Assembly (NCBI GenBank): GCA_937930845.1
Contig: CALHBJ010000006.1
Span: forward strand, 48,297-112,296
DNA: 64,000 bases
Source: an uncultured Rhizobiaceae group bacterium
GTDB taxonomy: Bacteria; Pseudomonadota; Alphaproteobacteria; Rhizobiales; Rhizobiaceae
Direction: 5' to 3'
Below, piece by piece: positions 1 to 9,265 of the stretch. The position numbers were made by a program, and so were the translations under genes. The notes under the pieces are model-generated. The model saw nothing but the letters and a program-made list of their open reading frames with translations. It had not been told where the DNA came from and ran no database searches. The number at the start of each line of letters is the position of its first letter. Within the stretch, counting starts at the first letter, position 1.

Positions 1-47
1 ATTGTGATGGAGTGTTTTTCCAACATCAGGACAGGCCCGACAACGGG

Positions 48-611
48 TTATTTTTTGCGGAACGCATCTAGGGAGACAACATCGGCGGAGCCGGATTCTT
101 CCGCATCGTCTGCCAATTCATCATCGGATTTTTCTGACGCTTCTTCTGCCGATGGGGCGGGCAGGGCGCTCACCGAGGCTTCCGTGACCGTGTCGTCCTT
201 GTTCGTGTCCAGTTCATCTTCATCTTCTTCAACGGCTTCAAACTGAAGGCCGAACTGAACGGATGGATCGAAAAAGCCACGGATTGCGGCATAGGGGATG
301 AGGAGAGATTCGGGAATGTTGTCAAACGACAGGCCGATGGAAAATCCATTATCAGTTGTTTCCATGTCCCAATATTGATGTTGCACAACAATGGTCATCT
401 CGTCGGGATATTTTTCACGCATGCGCGACGACATGCGCACACCTGCATAATTGGTGTCGAAGGTAATATAAAAATGGTGCTCGCCTGGAAGGCCCGTACG
501 GGCCACTTCATGGAGAACTTTTTTTACAACACTGCGCAAGGCTTCCTGCGCCAGGATATCATAGCGGATCAGGTCTTCGGTTTCTTCTGTGGTGTGATCG
601 TCGGACATCAT
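48..611 (-). CDS. sspB: SspB-family ClpXP adaptor (stringent starvation protein B homolog)
   Basis: ORF 48..677; likely start at internal MMSDD. Protein has alpha-SspB features (LIRYDILAQEALRSVVKKVL, FYITFDTNYAGVRMS, acidic linker and C-terminal tail). Confidence 0.85.
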   Translation of the reverse strand: MMSDDHTTEETEDLIRYDILAQEALRSVVKKVLHEVARTGLPGEHHFYITFDTNYAGVRMSSRMREKYPDEMTIVVQHQYWDMETTDNGFSIGLSFDNIPESLLIPYAAIRGFFDPSVQFGLQFEAVEEDEDELDTNKDDTVTEASVSALPAPSAEEASEKSDDELADDAEESGSADVVSLDAFRKK

Positions 612-781
612 GTGCTTGGGGCTAAAGGCGGTTGCTGGCTCACTATAACGTGGTGTTGAGGCATTAGCATAGCCCAATTAGCATGACCTCATGGCCATTT
701 TGCACGGGACAATGCATGTTTCTGGCACGAAATAGGGCAATTGATTTTTGCAAGCGGCGTTCTCAATCGGGAAAAGAGTGA

Positions 782-1110
782 AGGCTTCTGTTGCCAGGTG
801 CCTTCGAACCCCGCCTAAAGGTGTGAACCCCTAGGAGTTAATTTGAAGCTTGAGGCACTGCTTACGCAGCGACACGTGCTTCCACATAGTTGTTATCATT
901 TGCAACTACTATAATGGCCCGATATCGGTGGGTACCATGCCGAGTAAAAACGCAGTCTTTACACCCTCGTCGATCCTATTTCGCCCCCGCCAAACTGCTT
1001 GCAGTTTGAAAACAGTTTGGTGGAGGCGCCGGGTACCGCCCCCGGGTCCGAATGGCTTATTACAAAGGTCATTTATTACCATAGCCGGTTTGACCCGGCC
1101 TCTTACATAT
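782..1110 (-). ncRNA. ssrA: transfer-messenger RNA, circularly permuted two-piece alphaproteobacterial type
   Basis: Reverse complement contains an acceptor end CCGGG-GGCGGTA-CCCGG-CGCCTCCACCA (CCA at 1018), a short hairpin-forming spacer (992..1017), then the GGCGGGGGCGAAATAGGATCGACGAGG 5' end of the coding piece. Tag ORF at 862..903 reads GCA AAT GAT AAC AAC TAT GTG GAA GCA CGT GTC GCT GCG TAA = ANDNNYVEARVAA*. Outer ends approximate. Confidence 0.9.
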
Positions 1111-1285
1111 AGGCTTGGCAATCGGATTTGAAAAGGTCACAATATTTTTGCGGGAGAGGCCGAAGCAATTGAACGCGGGACGCCAGATTGAAAAACCTGG
1201 ATTTGGCTGCCGTTTCCCAGCTATCGGCTGTGAATATTGGGTCTGGAAATTGCCGCCAGACTGGACTTAGAGAGGAGAGACACCA

Positions 1286-1597
1286 ATGAGCGAATATCTT
1301 GAGGACGTGCAACGCTATGATTCCGGCGCCGATGCAGGCGTGGTGGAAAAAATCGTCAAGCATTTGGGCATTGCCCTGCGCGGCAAGGATTCTTCCCTTG
1401 TTTCCTGTTCCGATACGTCGGAGCTCGACCGGGTGCGGGAAAAATGGTCTATGAAAAAGCTTGGTGAAACCGATGCGTCAGCCTGTGACGATGTGATTGG
1501 CAAAGTGTGTGAAGCCATGAGTGGGGATCGCAATAAAAGTCGTGTGACTTTTTATTATCTGGTCGCCAAGCATCACGGAAAACTCGGCGCGCTTTAA
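1286..1597 (+). CDS. DUF2853 family protein
   Basis: 103 aa ORF with RBS-like AGAGAGGAGA; shares SDxSEL..V...KKLG and RNK.R..(F/V)YY...H.GK with the ORF at 1755..2096. Confidence 0.75.
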   Translation: MSEYLEDVQRYDSGADAGVVEKIVKHLGIALRGKDSSLVSCSDTSELDRVREKWSMKKLGETDASACDDVIGKVCEAMSGDRNKSRVTFYYLVAKHHGKLGAL

Positions 1598-1664
1598 CTG
1601 GCCTGTCTGATAATGTGTTTTGAGTGACACCTGATCCGGCTCAACACAAACCGGCCGAAACAAA

Positions 1665-1696
1665 AAAGGCGGGCAACCTCGTGGTTTCCCGCCTTT
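1665..1696. terminator. bidirectional intrinsic terminator between convergent DUF2853 genes
   Basis: AAAGGCGGG-caacctcgtggttt-CCCGCCTTT: 9-bp stem with flanking A and T tracts. Confidence 0.8.
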
Positions 1697-1754
1697 GATT
1701 TGGTTGGCACCTGACCGATGCCGACGCCCAGATGACCGAAATGGCCGGGCCTGA

Positions 1755-2096
1755 TTAGCCGTAGACGCTCTGTTTTCCAAAATGCACAGTCAGCATGTAA
1801 TAGACCACTGCGCGATATTTGTTGCGGTTGCTTTTGCCGTAGGTGGTCATCACAGCATCAATTGCTTCATCAAGCTTGGGGCCATCGCCCAGACCAAGCT
1901 TTTTGATGAGGAAGTTTTTCTTCACAGTCTCAAGTTCTGACTCATCAGAACCAGAAACGGTGGAGGCATCAGCGTTATAAATTGAAGGCCCACATCCAAT
2001 TGTGACTTTGCGGAGCAGGTCCATGTCGGGTGACATGCCGCATTTGTTTTTCAAATCATCTGCATATTTTTCAATAAGTTCGTCGCGTTTGCTCAT
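1755..2096 (-). CDS. DUF2853 family protein (paralog of 1286..1597)
   Basis: 113 aa ORF, shared motifs with the neighbouring convergent ORF. Confidence 0.75.
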   Translation of the reverse strand: MSKRDELIEKYADDLKNKCGMSPDMDLLRKVTIGCGPSIYNADASTVSGSDESELETVKKNFLIKKLGLGDGPKLDEAIDAVMTTYGKSNRNKYRAVVYYMLTVHFGKQSVYG

Positions 2097-2303
2097 GGCA
2101 ATCTCTTCTTCAGTGTTGGCGCGCGTCCTGTCCAGACGCTATAAAAATGACCTAACGTTAGTCAGCGTACTATCTTTAACCACGCAAAGCCGGTTCGTCC
2201 AATTCCCTTGTGGATGAAAAATGAAATCCAAATGGGATTTGTTGTGGTTAGGAGAATCTGGCTACAAGTGATTTCCTTTGTGAAACTGCCAAGATCAACC
2301 GCC

Positions 2304-3098
2304 ATGAAACAATATCTGGATTTGCTTGAAAAGGTTCTCAACGAGGGCACGGACCGGGGAGACCGTACCGGAACGGGCACGCGGTCGATTTTTGGCCATC
2401 AGATGCGTTTTGATCTGGCGCAGGGTTTTCCGGTTTTGACCACCAAGAAACTGCATTTGAAGTCGATCATTCACGAATTGCTTTGGTTTCTCCAGGGCGA
2501 ATCGAATATCCGCTATTTGAAAGAACATGGTGTGTCGATCTGGGATGAGTGGGCAGATGAATCGGGAGAACTTGGCCCGGTTTACGGTGTGCAGTGGCGC
2601 TCCTGGCCAACGCCGGACGGTGGCGCCATTGACCAGATTGCCAATGTGGTGGCGCAGATTCGCGCCAATCCCAATTCGCGCCGATTGATTGTTTCTGCGT
2701 GGAACCCGGCGCTTGTAGACGATATGGCGCTGCCGCCGTGCCACACCATGTTTCAGTTCTATGTTGCCGATGACAGATTGTCCTGCCAGCTATATCAAAG
2801 ATCAGCGGATATATTTCTGGGCGTTCCCTTCAACATCGCATCCTATGCTTTGCTGACCATGATGGTGGCGCAGGTTTGCGATCTGGAAGCGGGGGAATTT
2901 ATTCACACGCTGGGGGACGCGCATCTTTATTCAAACCATTTCGACCAGGCGCGCGAGCAATTGTCCCGCACACCCCATGACTTGCCAAAGATGATGATCG
3001 ACCCGCTGCAAAAGGACATATTCGGGTTTCGATATGAGCATTTTGAATTGCAGGACTATGTGGCCGCGCCCACGATTAAAGCGGCGATTGCGGTATGA
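2304..3098 (+). CDS. thyA: thymidylate synthase
   Basis: [38 protein letters not shown]...[13 protein letters not shown]; 264 aa from ATG 2304. Confidence 0.97.
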   Translation: MKQYLDLLEKVLNEGTDRGDRTGTGTRSIFGHQMRFDLAQGFPVLTTKKLHLKSIIHELLWFLQGESNIRYLKEHGVSIWDEWADESGELGPVYGVQWRSWPTPDGGAIDQIANVVAQIRANPNSRRLIVSAWNPALVDDMALPPCHTMFQFYVADDRLSCQLYQRSADIFLGVPFNIASYALLTMMVAQVCDLEAGEFIHTLGDAHLYSNHFDQAREQLSRTPHDLPKMMIDPLQKDIFGFRYEHFELQDYVAAPTIKAAIAV

Positions 3099-3607
3099 CC
3101 AGGCCTGTATGGGCCGTGGTGGCCATGGCGCAAAACCGGGTGATTGGTGCTTCGGGCGACATGCCGTGGCAATTGTCCACGGATTTGAAGCGTTTTAAGG
3201 CGATCACCCTTGGCAAACCCATGATCATGGGGCGCAAAACCTTTGAAAGCATTGGCATGGCCCTGCCGGGACGCACGTCGATTGTTGTTACGCGCGATAC
3301 CCAATGGCAGGCTGAAGGTGTGGTGCCTGTTTCCAGTCTCGACCGGGCGCTGGAAGTCGGTCAACAAGTGGCTGGAGCCACGGATGCAGAGGCTGTTTGT
3401 ATTGTTGGCGGTGGACAGATTTATGCCCAGGCGATGCCGTTTGTTGACCGCATTTATCTCACCGAGGTTCAGGCTTCGCCCGAAGGGGACACCGTTTTTC
3501 CTGAAATTGACCCGGCGCAATGGCGCGAAGTGACTTCGGAGTTTTTTGCAGCCGGCGAAAAAGACAGTGCCGACACTGTGTTTAAGGTGTTGGAAAAACG
3601 TCAATAA
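3095..3607 (+). CDS. folA: dihydrofolate reductase
   Basis: [45 protein letters not shown]; overlaps the thyA stop. Confidence 0.95.
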   Translation: MTRPVWAVVAMAQNRVIGASGDMPWQLSTDLKRFKAITLGKPMIMGRKTFESIGMALPGRTSIVVTRDTQWQAEGVVPVSSLDRALEVGQQVAGATDAEAVCIVGGGQIYAQAMPFVDRIYLTEVQASPEGDTVFPEIDPAQWREVTSEFFAAGEKDSADTVFKVLEKRQ

Positions 3608-3766
3608 CGCCTACTGAGGTCGTTAATGGCCATTTGTCGCGATGTTGCACACTCTATTTCACCAAACGCGCGTTGAAAGCAGGCCAGAGCAACCCTATAA
3701 CCCTGTTAGTTCAATTAGTTTTTGCGCCCGAAAAAATCGGGTCGGATACGAGATCAAGGACACTAT

Positions 3767-4894
3767 ATGCCCTGGAGTAATCAAACTGGCGGTGGCCGGC
3801 CTGGCGGAAGTAACGGAAACGGTGGCGGTGGCGGCCCGTGGGGCCAAGGGCCTCGTGGACCTCAAAGACCTGCCGGAGGTGGCGGCGGCGGTGGCCAGCC
3901 ACCGGACCTGGAAGAAATTCTGCGTCGCGGACAAGACAGCCTGAAAAACGTGCTGCCTGGTGGCGGCAGTGGTGGATCAATTGGTGCGGCCGGTATCGGT
4001 ATTTTGCTGGTTGTTCTGGGGGGGCTGTATGTATTCTCCAGCGCCTATCAGGTGCAAGCGGATGAATTGGCCGTGGAAACCACGTTTGGCGTTCCCAGCA
4101 ATGATGTGAAGGAAGCCGGTCTGAACTTTGCCTGGTGGCCTTTCCAGACAGCTGAGAAAGTCAATATTGGTGTACGTCAGGCAGACATTGGCTCAAATGG
4201 CCGCGGTACATCGCGCCAGGGTCTGATGTTGTCGGGCGACCAGAACATCGTGGATGTGACATTCTCCATTCAGTTCAGCGTCACTGCGCCCAAGGACTTC
4301 CTGTTCAATGTCAACGACCCTGTTGGCATGGTCAGCGAAGTGGCGGAAAGCGCGATGCGTGAAATTGTGGGACGTCGTCCTGCGCAGGATATTTTCCGCG
4401 ATGACCGTCAGGGCGTTGCTGAAGAAGTGCGCAAGATTGCCCAGGAAACACTGGACAATTATGGTTCGGGCATTGGCATCCGCGCATTGAACATCGAGGA
4501 CGTGGCACCGCCACCCAAAGTGGCTGATGCATTTGACGAGGTGCAGCGCGCCGAACAGAACGAAGACCAGTTCCAGGAAGAAGCCAATCGCTATTCCAAC
4601 AAAATTCTGGGTGAAGCGCGCGGTGAAGCGGCTCAAATCCGTGAAGATGCGGCAGCTTACAAGAACCGTGTTGTTGAGGAAGCCAAGGGTGAGGCGCAGC
4701 GCTTCCTGTCTGTTTACGAGCAATATGCCAAGGCTCCCGAGGTAACGCGCAAGCGTCTCTTCCTGGAGACCATGGAAGGCGTTTTGAAAGAATCTAACAA
4801 GGTGATTATGGAAAGCGGTGGTGCCGGTGGAACCGGTGTTGTGCCGTATTTGCCATTGCCTGAAATCGGCAAACGCGCCGGAGGATCAAACTAA
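3767..4894 (+). CDS. hflK: FtsH protease activity modulator HflK
   Basis: Gly-rich N-terminus MPWSNQTGGG, SPFH/band-7 domain; followed by hflC. Confidence 0.93.
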   Translation: MPWSNQTGGGRPGGSNGNGGGGGPWGQGPRGPQRPAGGGGGGGQPPDLEEILRRGQDSLKNVLPGGGSGGSIGAAGIGILLVVLGGLYVFSSAYQVQADELAVETTFGVPSNDVKEAGLNFAWWPFQTAEKVNIGVRQADIGSNGRGTSRQGLMLSGDQNIVDVTFSIQFSVTAPKDFLFNVNDPVGMVSEVAESAMREIVGRRPAQDIFRDDRQGVAEEVRKIAQETLDNYGSGIGIRALNIEDVAPPPKVADAFDEVQRAEQNEDQFQEEANRYSNKILGEARGEAAQIREDAAAYKNRVVEEAKGEAQRFLSVYEQYAKAPEVTRKRLFLETMEGVLKESNKVIMESGGAGGTGVVPYLPLPEIGKRAGGSN

Positions 4895-5793
4895 TGAGTA
4901 ATCGTCTAGGAGTATTGCTGGGTGCGATCGGCGTTGTGCTGTTCATCCTTTGGAGTTCTGCATTCGTGGTCAACGAGCGCGAACAGGCAATCGTGTTGCG
5001 CTTTGGTGAAATCCAGCGTGTGGAAACGGAGCCGGGTCTAAATTTCAAACTGCCCCTGGGCATGTTTGGCGCAGACCAGGTGCTGATCATCGAAGACCGG
5101 TTGTTGCGCTTTGACCTGGACGACATGCGCGTTCAGGTTTCCGGTGGTAAATTCTATGAGGTCGATGCGTTCATGACCTACAAGATTTCCAGCCCACAGA
5201 AATTCCGTGAACAGGTTGGTGCTTCCATTCAACAGGCTGAAGTGCGATTGCGCTCTCGTCTCGATGCCGCATTGCGTCAAACCTACGGTCGCCGCGGGTT
5301 TGAATCCGCGCTTTCGGCAGAACGCACCGCGATGATGTTGGAAGTTCGCGATCAGATGCGTCCGGAAGCGGAAAATCTTGGGGTGCAGATCGTCGACGTT
5401 CGTATTCGCCGTACAGATTTAACCGAAGAAGTTTCTGATCAGACTTTCCAGCGAATGAGTTCGGAACGTTTGGCCGAAGCGGAGCGCATTCGTGCGCGCG
5501 GTCAGGAAGCGGCGCGTCGCATCAAGGCATCTTCTGATCGTCAGGTTGTGGAGATTAAAGCGGAAGCCCAGCGTGAGGCCGAGATTTTACGCGGTGAAGG
5601 GGAAGGCGATCGCAACCGCATTTTTGCGGAAGCCTATACCAGAGATCCTGAATTCTTCTCGTTCTATCGGTCGATGCTGGCATATCGGGAAGCGTTGGAA
5701 AATTCGGACACTACTTTGGTCTTGTCGCCGGATTCTGAATTCTTCCAGTTCTTCCGGGATGCGTCTGGGAAAAACAAACCCGCTGGCAATTAA
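4894..5793 (+). CDS. hflC: protease modulator HflC
   Basis: SPFH domain, VNEREQAIVLRFGEIQRVETEPGLNFKLP; coupled to hflK. Confidence 0.93.
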   Translation: MSNRLGVLLGAIGVVLFILWSSAFVVNEREQAIVLRFGEIQRVETEPGLNFKLPLGMFGADQVLIIEDRLLRFDLDDMRVQVSGGKFYEVDAFMTYKISSPQKFREQVGASIQQAEVRLRSRLDAALRQTYGRRGFESALSAERTAMMLEVRDQMRPEAENLGVQIVDVRIRRTDLTEEVSDQTFQRMSSERLAEAERIRARGQEAARRIKASSDRQVVEIKAEAQREAEILRGEGEGDRNRIFAEAYTRDPEFFSFYRSMLAYREALENSDTTLVLSPDSEFFQFFRDASGKNKPAGN

Positions 5794-5823
5794 GGTCCGG
5801 CGGAAACGCGGAACGTTCGACAG

Positions 5824-6009
5824 ATGGTTGAGTTGTTGAGCATTGTCGGCGTGTTTCTGGCGATTGAGGGCGCGCTCTATGCGGGTGCGCCTTCGGCTGC
5901 GAAAAAAATAGCCTATCAAATCAGCCAGATGGATGAAGGCCAGTTACGCAATTTTGGCTTGATTGCGCTGGGTGCCGGCATATTTTTGGTCTGGCTGGTG
6001 CGCGGATAG
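5824..6009 (+). CDS. DUF2065 family small membrane protein
   Basis: 61 aa, two hydrophobic segments, conserved position downstream of hflC. Confidence 0.7.
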   Translation: MVELLSIVGVFLAIEGALYAGAPSAAKKIAYQISQMDEGQLRNFGLIALGAGIFLVWLVRG

Positions 6010-6207
6010 GAAACTTTCTTGCGGTTTGGCGCGTTCATGAATTGTTTGGGATGAACATCAGTTCATGACAAATTGACCTGAAAGAGGTGCACTTGCCCTT
6101 TCAATGCCACAGTGTTTTGGGCTCTATATAGACAAAGTGCCATCGCATCTGCCCATGGAATATCCAAGGGACAGTGCGCGGCTTATCTGCAATCGACGGA
6201 GACTTGA

Positions 6208-7701
6208 TTGATGAAGTTTATGAAACTCTTTGCGGCTTCGGTTTTAGCCACCTCACTGGTTGTGGGTGGTACGGTAGCTGTGCCCTCATTCAACGGCGTG
6301 ACCGGTCAATCGGCCCATGCTGCAGGCCCTGCCTCTGTCGCCGATCTTGCTGACAGCCTCATTGGCGCGGTGGTGAATATTTCGACTTCACAAAATGTTG
6401 GTGGCGAATCCCCAGGCGGCGCGCCACGGCCACGTGTGCCCGAAGGATCGCCGTTTCAGGATTTCTTCGATGAGTTTTTCAAACAACAGGAAAACGGCAC
6501 CAACCGTTCGCGGCCGCGCAAGGTGCAGTCACTGGGTTCGGGATTTGTGATTGATCCAAAAGGCATCATCATTACCAATAATCACGTGATTGCCGATGCC
6601 GATGAAATCACTATTGAATTCACCGATGGATCCGAACTGAAAGCCGAAGTGATCGGGACGGACCCGAAGACTGATATTGCCGTTCTTGAAGTCAAACCTG
6701 AAAAACCCTTGAAAGCTGTGCAGTTTGGCGATTCAGCCGCGTCGCGGGTTGGGGATTGGGTTATGGCCATCGGCAACCCGTTTGGTCAGGGAAGCTCCGT
6801 GACGCTGGGCATTGTGTCTGCGATCAACCGCGACATTCGGTCAGGCCCCTATGACAGTTTCATTCAAACGGACGCTGCGATTAACCGGGGTAATTCCGGC
6901 GGGCCGTTGTTTAACATGGATGGCGAAGTTATCGGCATTAACACGGCCATTATATCGCCCAGTGGTGGATCGATTGGTCTTGGATTTTCCATTCCGGCAA
7001 CGCTGGCAATCAAGGTCATTGATCAATTGCGTGAATTTGGCGAAACCCGCCGTGGCTGGCTTGGGGTGAGCATTCAGCCGGTGACTGACGATATTGCCGA
7101 AAGCCTCTCCATGGCTTCTGCGGAGGGCGCACTCGTTGCCGGGCTGACACCTAAGGGACCGGCAAAGAATTCCGGCATTCTGGTTGGCGATGTCATCTTG
7201 AAGTTTGACGGCAAGAGCATCCGCCAGATGCGCGATTTGCCGCGTATTGTGGCCGAGACACCCGTTGGCAAGAGCGTCGATGTGATCGTGCTGCGCAAGG
7301 GCAAGGAAGAGACCGTTGCGGTAACACTTGGCCGTTTGGAAGATGGTGAGAAACTCATCGCGGCTAACAGGCAAGGTGGCGATGAGGACAAGGCGCCCAA
7401 ACCGGTTGCTGCACTTGGCATGACCCTGGCCGAATTGACGGATGAAAAACGTGCTGAGTTTTCCATTGCCGAAGACATTAAAGGCGCTTTGATCACATCT
7501 GTTGAAGCCGGATCTGCTGCGGCAGAAAAAGGCATCAAGGCAGGCAGTGTGATTTCAGAAGTCGGGCAAGAGACTGTGTCCACGCCCGCGGATGTTCAAA
7601 AGCGGCTGGCTGATTTGAAAAAGGCGGACCGGAAAAAGGCGCTTTTGCTGGTCGCCGCCAAGGATGGTCAGCTTGGGTTTATCGTTCTTGATCTGGAATA
7701 A
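6208..7701 (+). CDS. degP: Do/DegP family periplasmic serine endopeptidase
   Basis: Signal peptide; NNHVIADADEI, DIAVLEV, GNSGGPLFN catalytic motif; two PDZ-like regions. Confidence 0.93.
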   Translation: MMKFMKLFAASVLATSLVVGGTVAVPSFNGVTGQSAHAAGPASVADLADSLIGAVVNISTSQNVGGESPGGAPRPRVPEGSPFQDFFDEFFKQQENGTNRSRPRKVQSLGSGFVIDPKGIIITNNHVIADADEITIEFTDGSELKAEVIGTDPKTDIAVLEVKPEKPLKAVQFGDSAASRVGDWVMAIGNPFGQGSSVTLGIVSAINRDIRSGPYDSFIQTDAAINRGNSGGPLFNMDGEVIGINTAIISPSGGSIGLGFSIPATLAIKVIDQLREFGETRRGWLGVSIQPVTDDIAESLSMASAEGALVAGLTPKGPAKNSGILVGDVILKFDGKSIRQMRDLPRIVAETPVGKSVDVIVLRKGKEETVAVTLGRLEDGEKLIAANRQGGDEDKAPKPVAALGMTLAELTDEKRAEFSIAEDIKGALITSVEAGSAAAEKGIKAGSVISEVGQETVSTPADVQKRLADLKKADRKKALLLVAAKDGQLGFIVLDLE

Positions 7702-7726
7702 ACAGAGCTGACAACGCACTGGGAAG

Positions 7727-7754
7727 GGCCGGGGCACATCGCTCCGGCCTTTTT
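7727..7754 (+). terminator. intrinsic terminator after degP
   Basis: GGCCGGggcacatcgctCCGGCC followed by TTTTT. Confidence 0.8.
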
Positions 7755-7790
7755 CGTTGTGGGGAAATGGAGCTGTTGTTACACGGTGTA

Positions 7791-8351
7791 TCAGGCGGTG
7801 TCTTCGCGCCTGATTTCATAGAGAACATGCCGGGATAAATGGGGGTGAGTGTCGGGCACATTGGGGTGCGCGAAATCTCCCCCAACAATGCGTCTCATTC
7901 CGATACGTTCCATCACGCGGGTGGAGGCGGTATTTGCCGGAACGGCGAAGGCGACAACTTTTTCAAGTCCAATATCGTTGAATGCATGATCTATCAAAGC
8001 GGCTGCGGCTTCGGTTGCATATCCCTTGCCCCAGTGGTCTGGATCATATTGCCACCCGGTTTCGTAAGCCGGTGTGAAGTCCGCTTCAAAATCCACTTTG
8101 TACAGTCCGGTAAAGCCAACGGGTTCGCCTGATTTCAAACATGCAACGCCCCAGCCAATTTTTCCCGCGGTTGAGCGCCCCACCAGATCGCTCAACATGG
8201 TGTCACTTTCAGCCCGGGTCTTGCACGCGGGATAAAATCGCCGCGCCAGTTCATTCGACATGATCTTATGGAGAAAATCGGCGTCATGGGCATCCTTGCG
8301 CCAGTTGCGCACGATCAGACGTTCCGTCTCCAATATGTGCCCGGCCATCAT
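7791..8351 (-). CDS. GNAT family N-acetyltransferase (RimJ/RimL-like)
   Basis: LETERLIVRNWRKDD-like start, YDPDHWGKGYATEAAAALIDHAF. Confidence 0.88.
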   Translation of the reverse strand: MMAGHILETERLIVRNWRKDAHDADFLHKIMSNELARRFYPACKTRAESDTMLSDLVGRSTAGKIGWGVACLKSGEPVGFTGLYKVDFEADFTPAYETGWQYDPDHWGKGYATEAAAALIDHAFNDIGLEKVVAFAVPANTASTRVMERIGMRRIVGGDFAHPNVPDTHPHLSRHVLYEIRREDTA

Positions 8352-9238
8352 GATGCAAAATCCGCTTTTCTGTATCCTTGGATATAAAGCAACGCAGTGA
8401 GATCGCCGTGATCAATAACTGTATCGGTTTGCTGTGCTACGATGGGTTTGGCGTGCAGTGCAACGCCGGTTCCAGCGAGTTGCAGCATGCCAAGGTCGTT
8501 GGCCCCATCGCCTACGGCGATAAAGTCTTCTGAGGGAATCTCATACGTGTTGGATATCTCGTTTAGCGCGGCCACCTTGGCGTCACGACCCAGTATCGGC
8601 GGGATGACTTCGCCGGTCAGTTTTCCATTTTCGATTGCCAGCGTGTTGGCGCGGTTTTCATCAAAGCCCAACGTGGCAGCGATCTTTTGCGTGAAGCGTG
8701 TGAAACCGCCGGAAACCAATGCGCAATAAGCGCCATTTTGTTTCATCGTGGAAACCAGTTCGCGCGCGCCCGGCATAAGTGTGATGCGGCTTTCAAGCAC
8801 AAGATCGATGACACTTTCTTCAAGCCCTTTGAGCAGTTTCACACGTTCGCGCAATGCGCCGTCAAATTCCAGCTCACCGCGCATTGCACGGGCTGTAATG
8901 TCTGCGACCTGTTCGCCAATGCCCGCCTGGGCTGCCAATTCATCGATGCATTCCTGCTGGATCATGGTGGAATCCATGTCGGCAATGAGGGCCTTCTTGC
9001 GCCGTGTGGCAGCATCATGCACAACCGCATCAATTGGCAGACTGCTGATGATTTCCTGCACGCGCGCCTGCGCGTTTTCACAATCGGGCGGCAAAGGAAT
9101 GTCACAGGCAATGCCGTCGGCCAGGAAATATACGGCAGATGCCCCCAGCGCAGCGCGACAGGCATCGGCAATCGGGCCGTCCAGCACCGGGGTGTCAGGG
9201 TTGGCAATGAGAGTGGTGACCCGTTGATCTGGGATCAT
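8348..9238 (-). CDS. serB: phosphoserine phosphatase
   Basis: DMDSTMIQQECIDELA, SGGFTRF, GDGANDLGML HAD motifs. Confidence 0.95.
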   Translation of the reverse strand: MIPDQRVTTLIANPDTPVLDGPIADACRAALGASAVYFLADGIACDIPLPPDCENAQARVQEIISSLPIDAVVHDAATRRKKALIADMDSTMIQQECIDELAAQAGIGEQVADITARAMRGELEFDGALRERVKLLKGLEESVIDLVLESRITLMPGARELVSTMKQNGAYCALVSGGFTRFTQKIAATLGFDENRANTLAIENGKLTGEVIPPILGRDAKVAALNEISNTYEIPSEDFIAVGDGANDLGMLQLAGTGVALHAKPIVAQQTDTVIDHGDLTALLYIQGYRKADFAS

Positions 9239-9265
9239 GAAACCTCGCTTGAAGGGAGCAAATTA

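Noticed and set aside
850-1131. Short ORFs 850..1131 (+) and 909..1121 (-)
   Set aside because: They overlap the tmRNA gene and have no protein-like features.
8687-9265. N-terminal extension of the miaA ORF
   Set aside because: It is antisense to serB; the MiaA P-loop motif begins right after the GTG at 9266.
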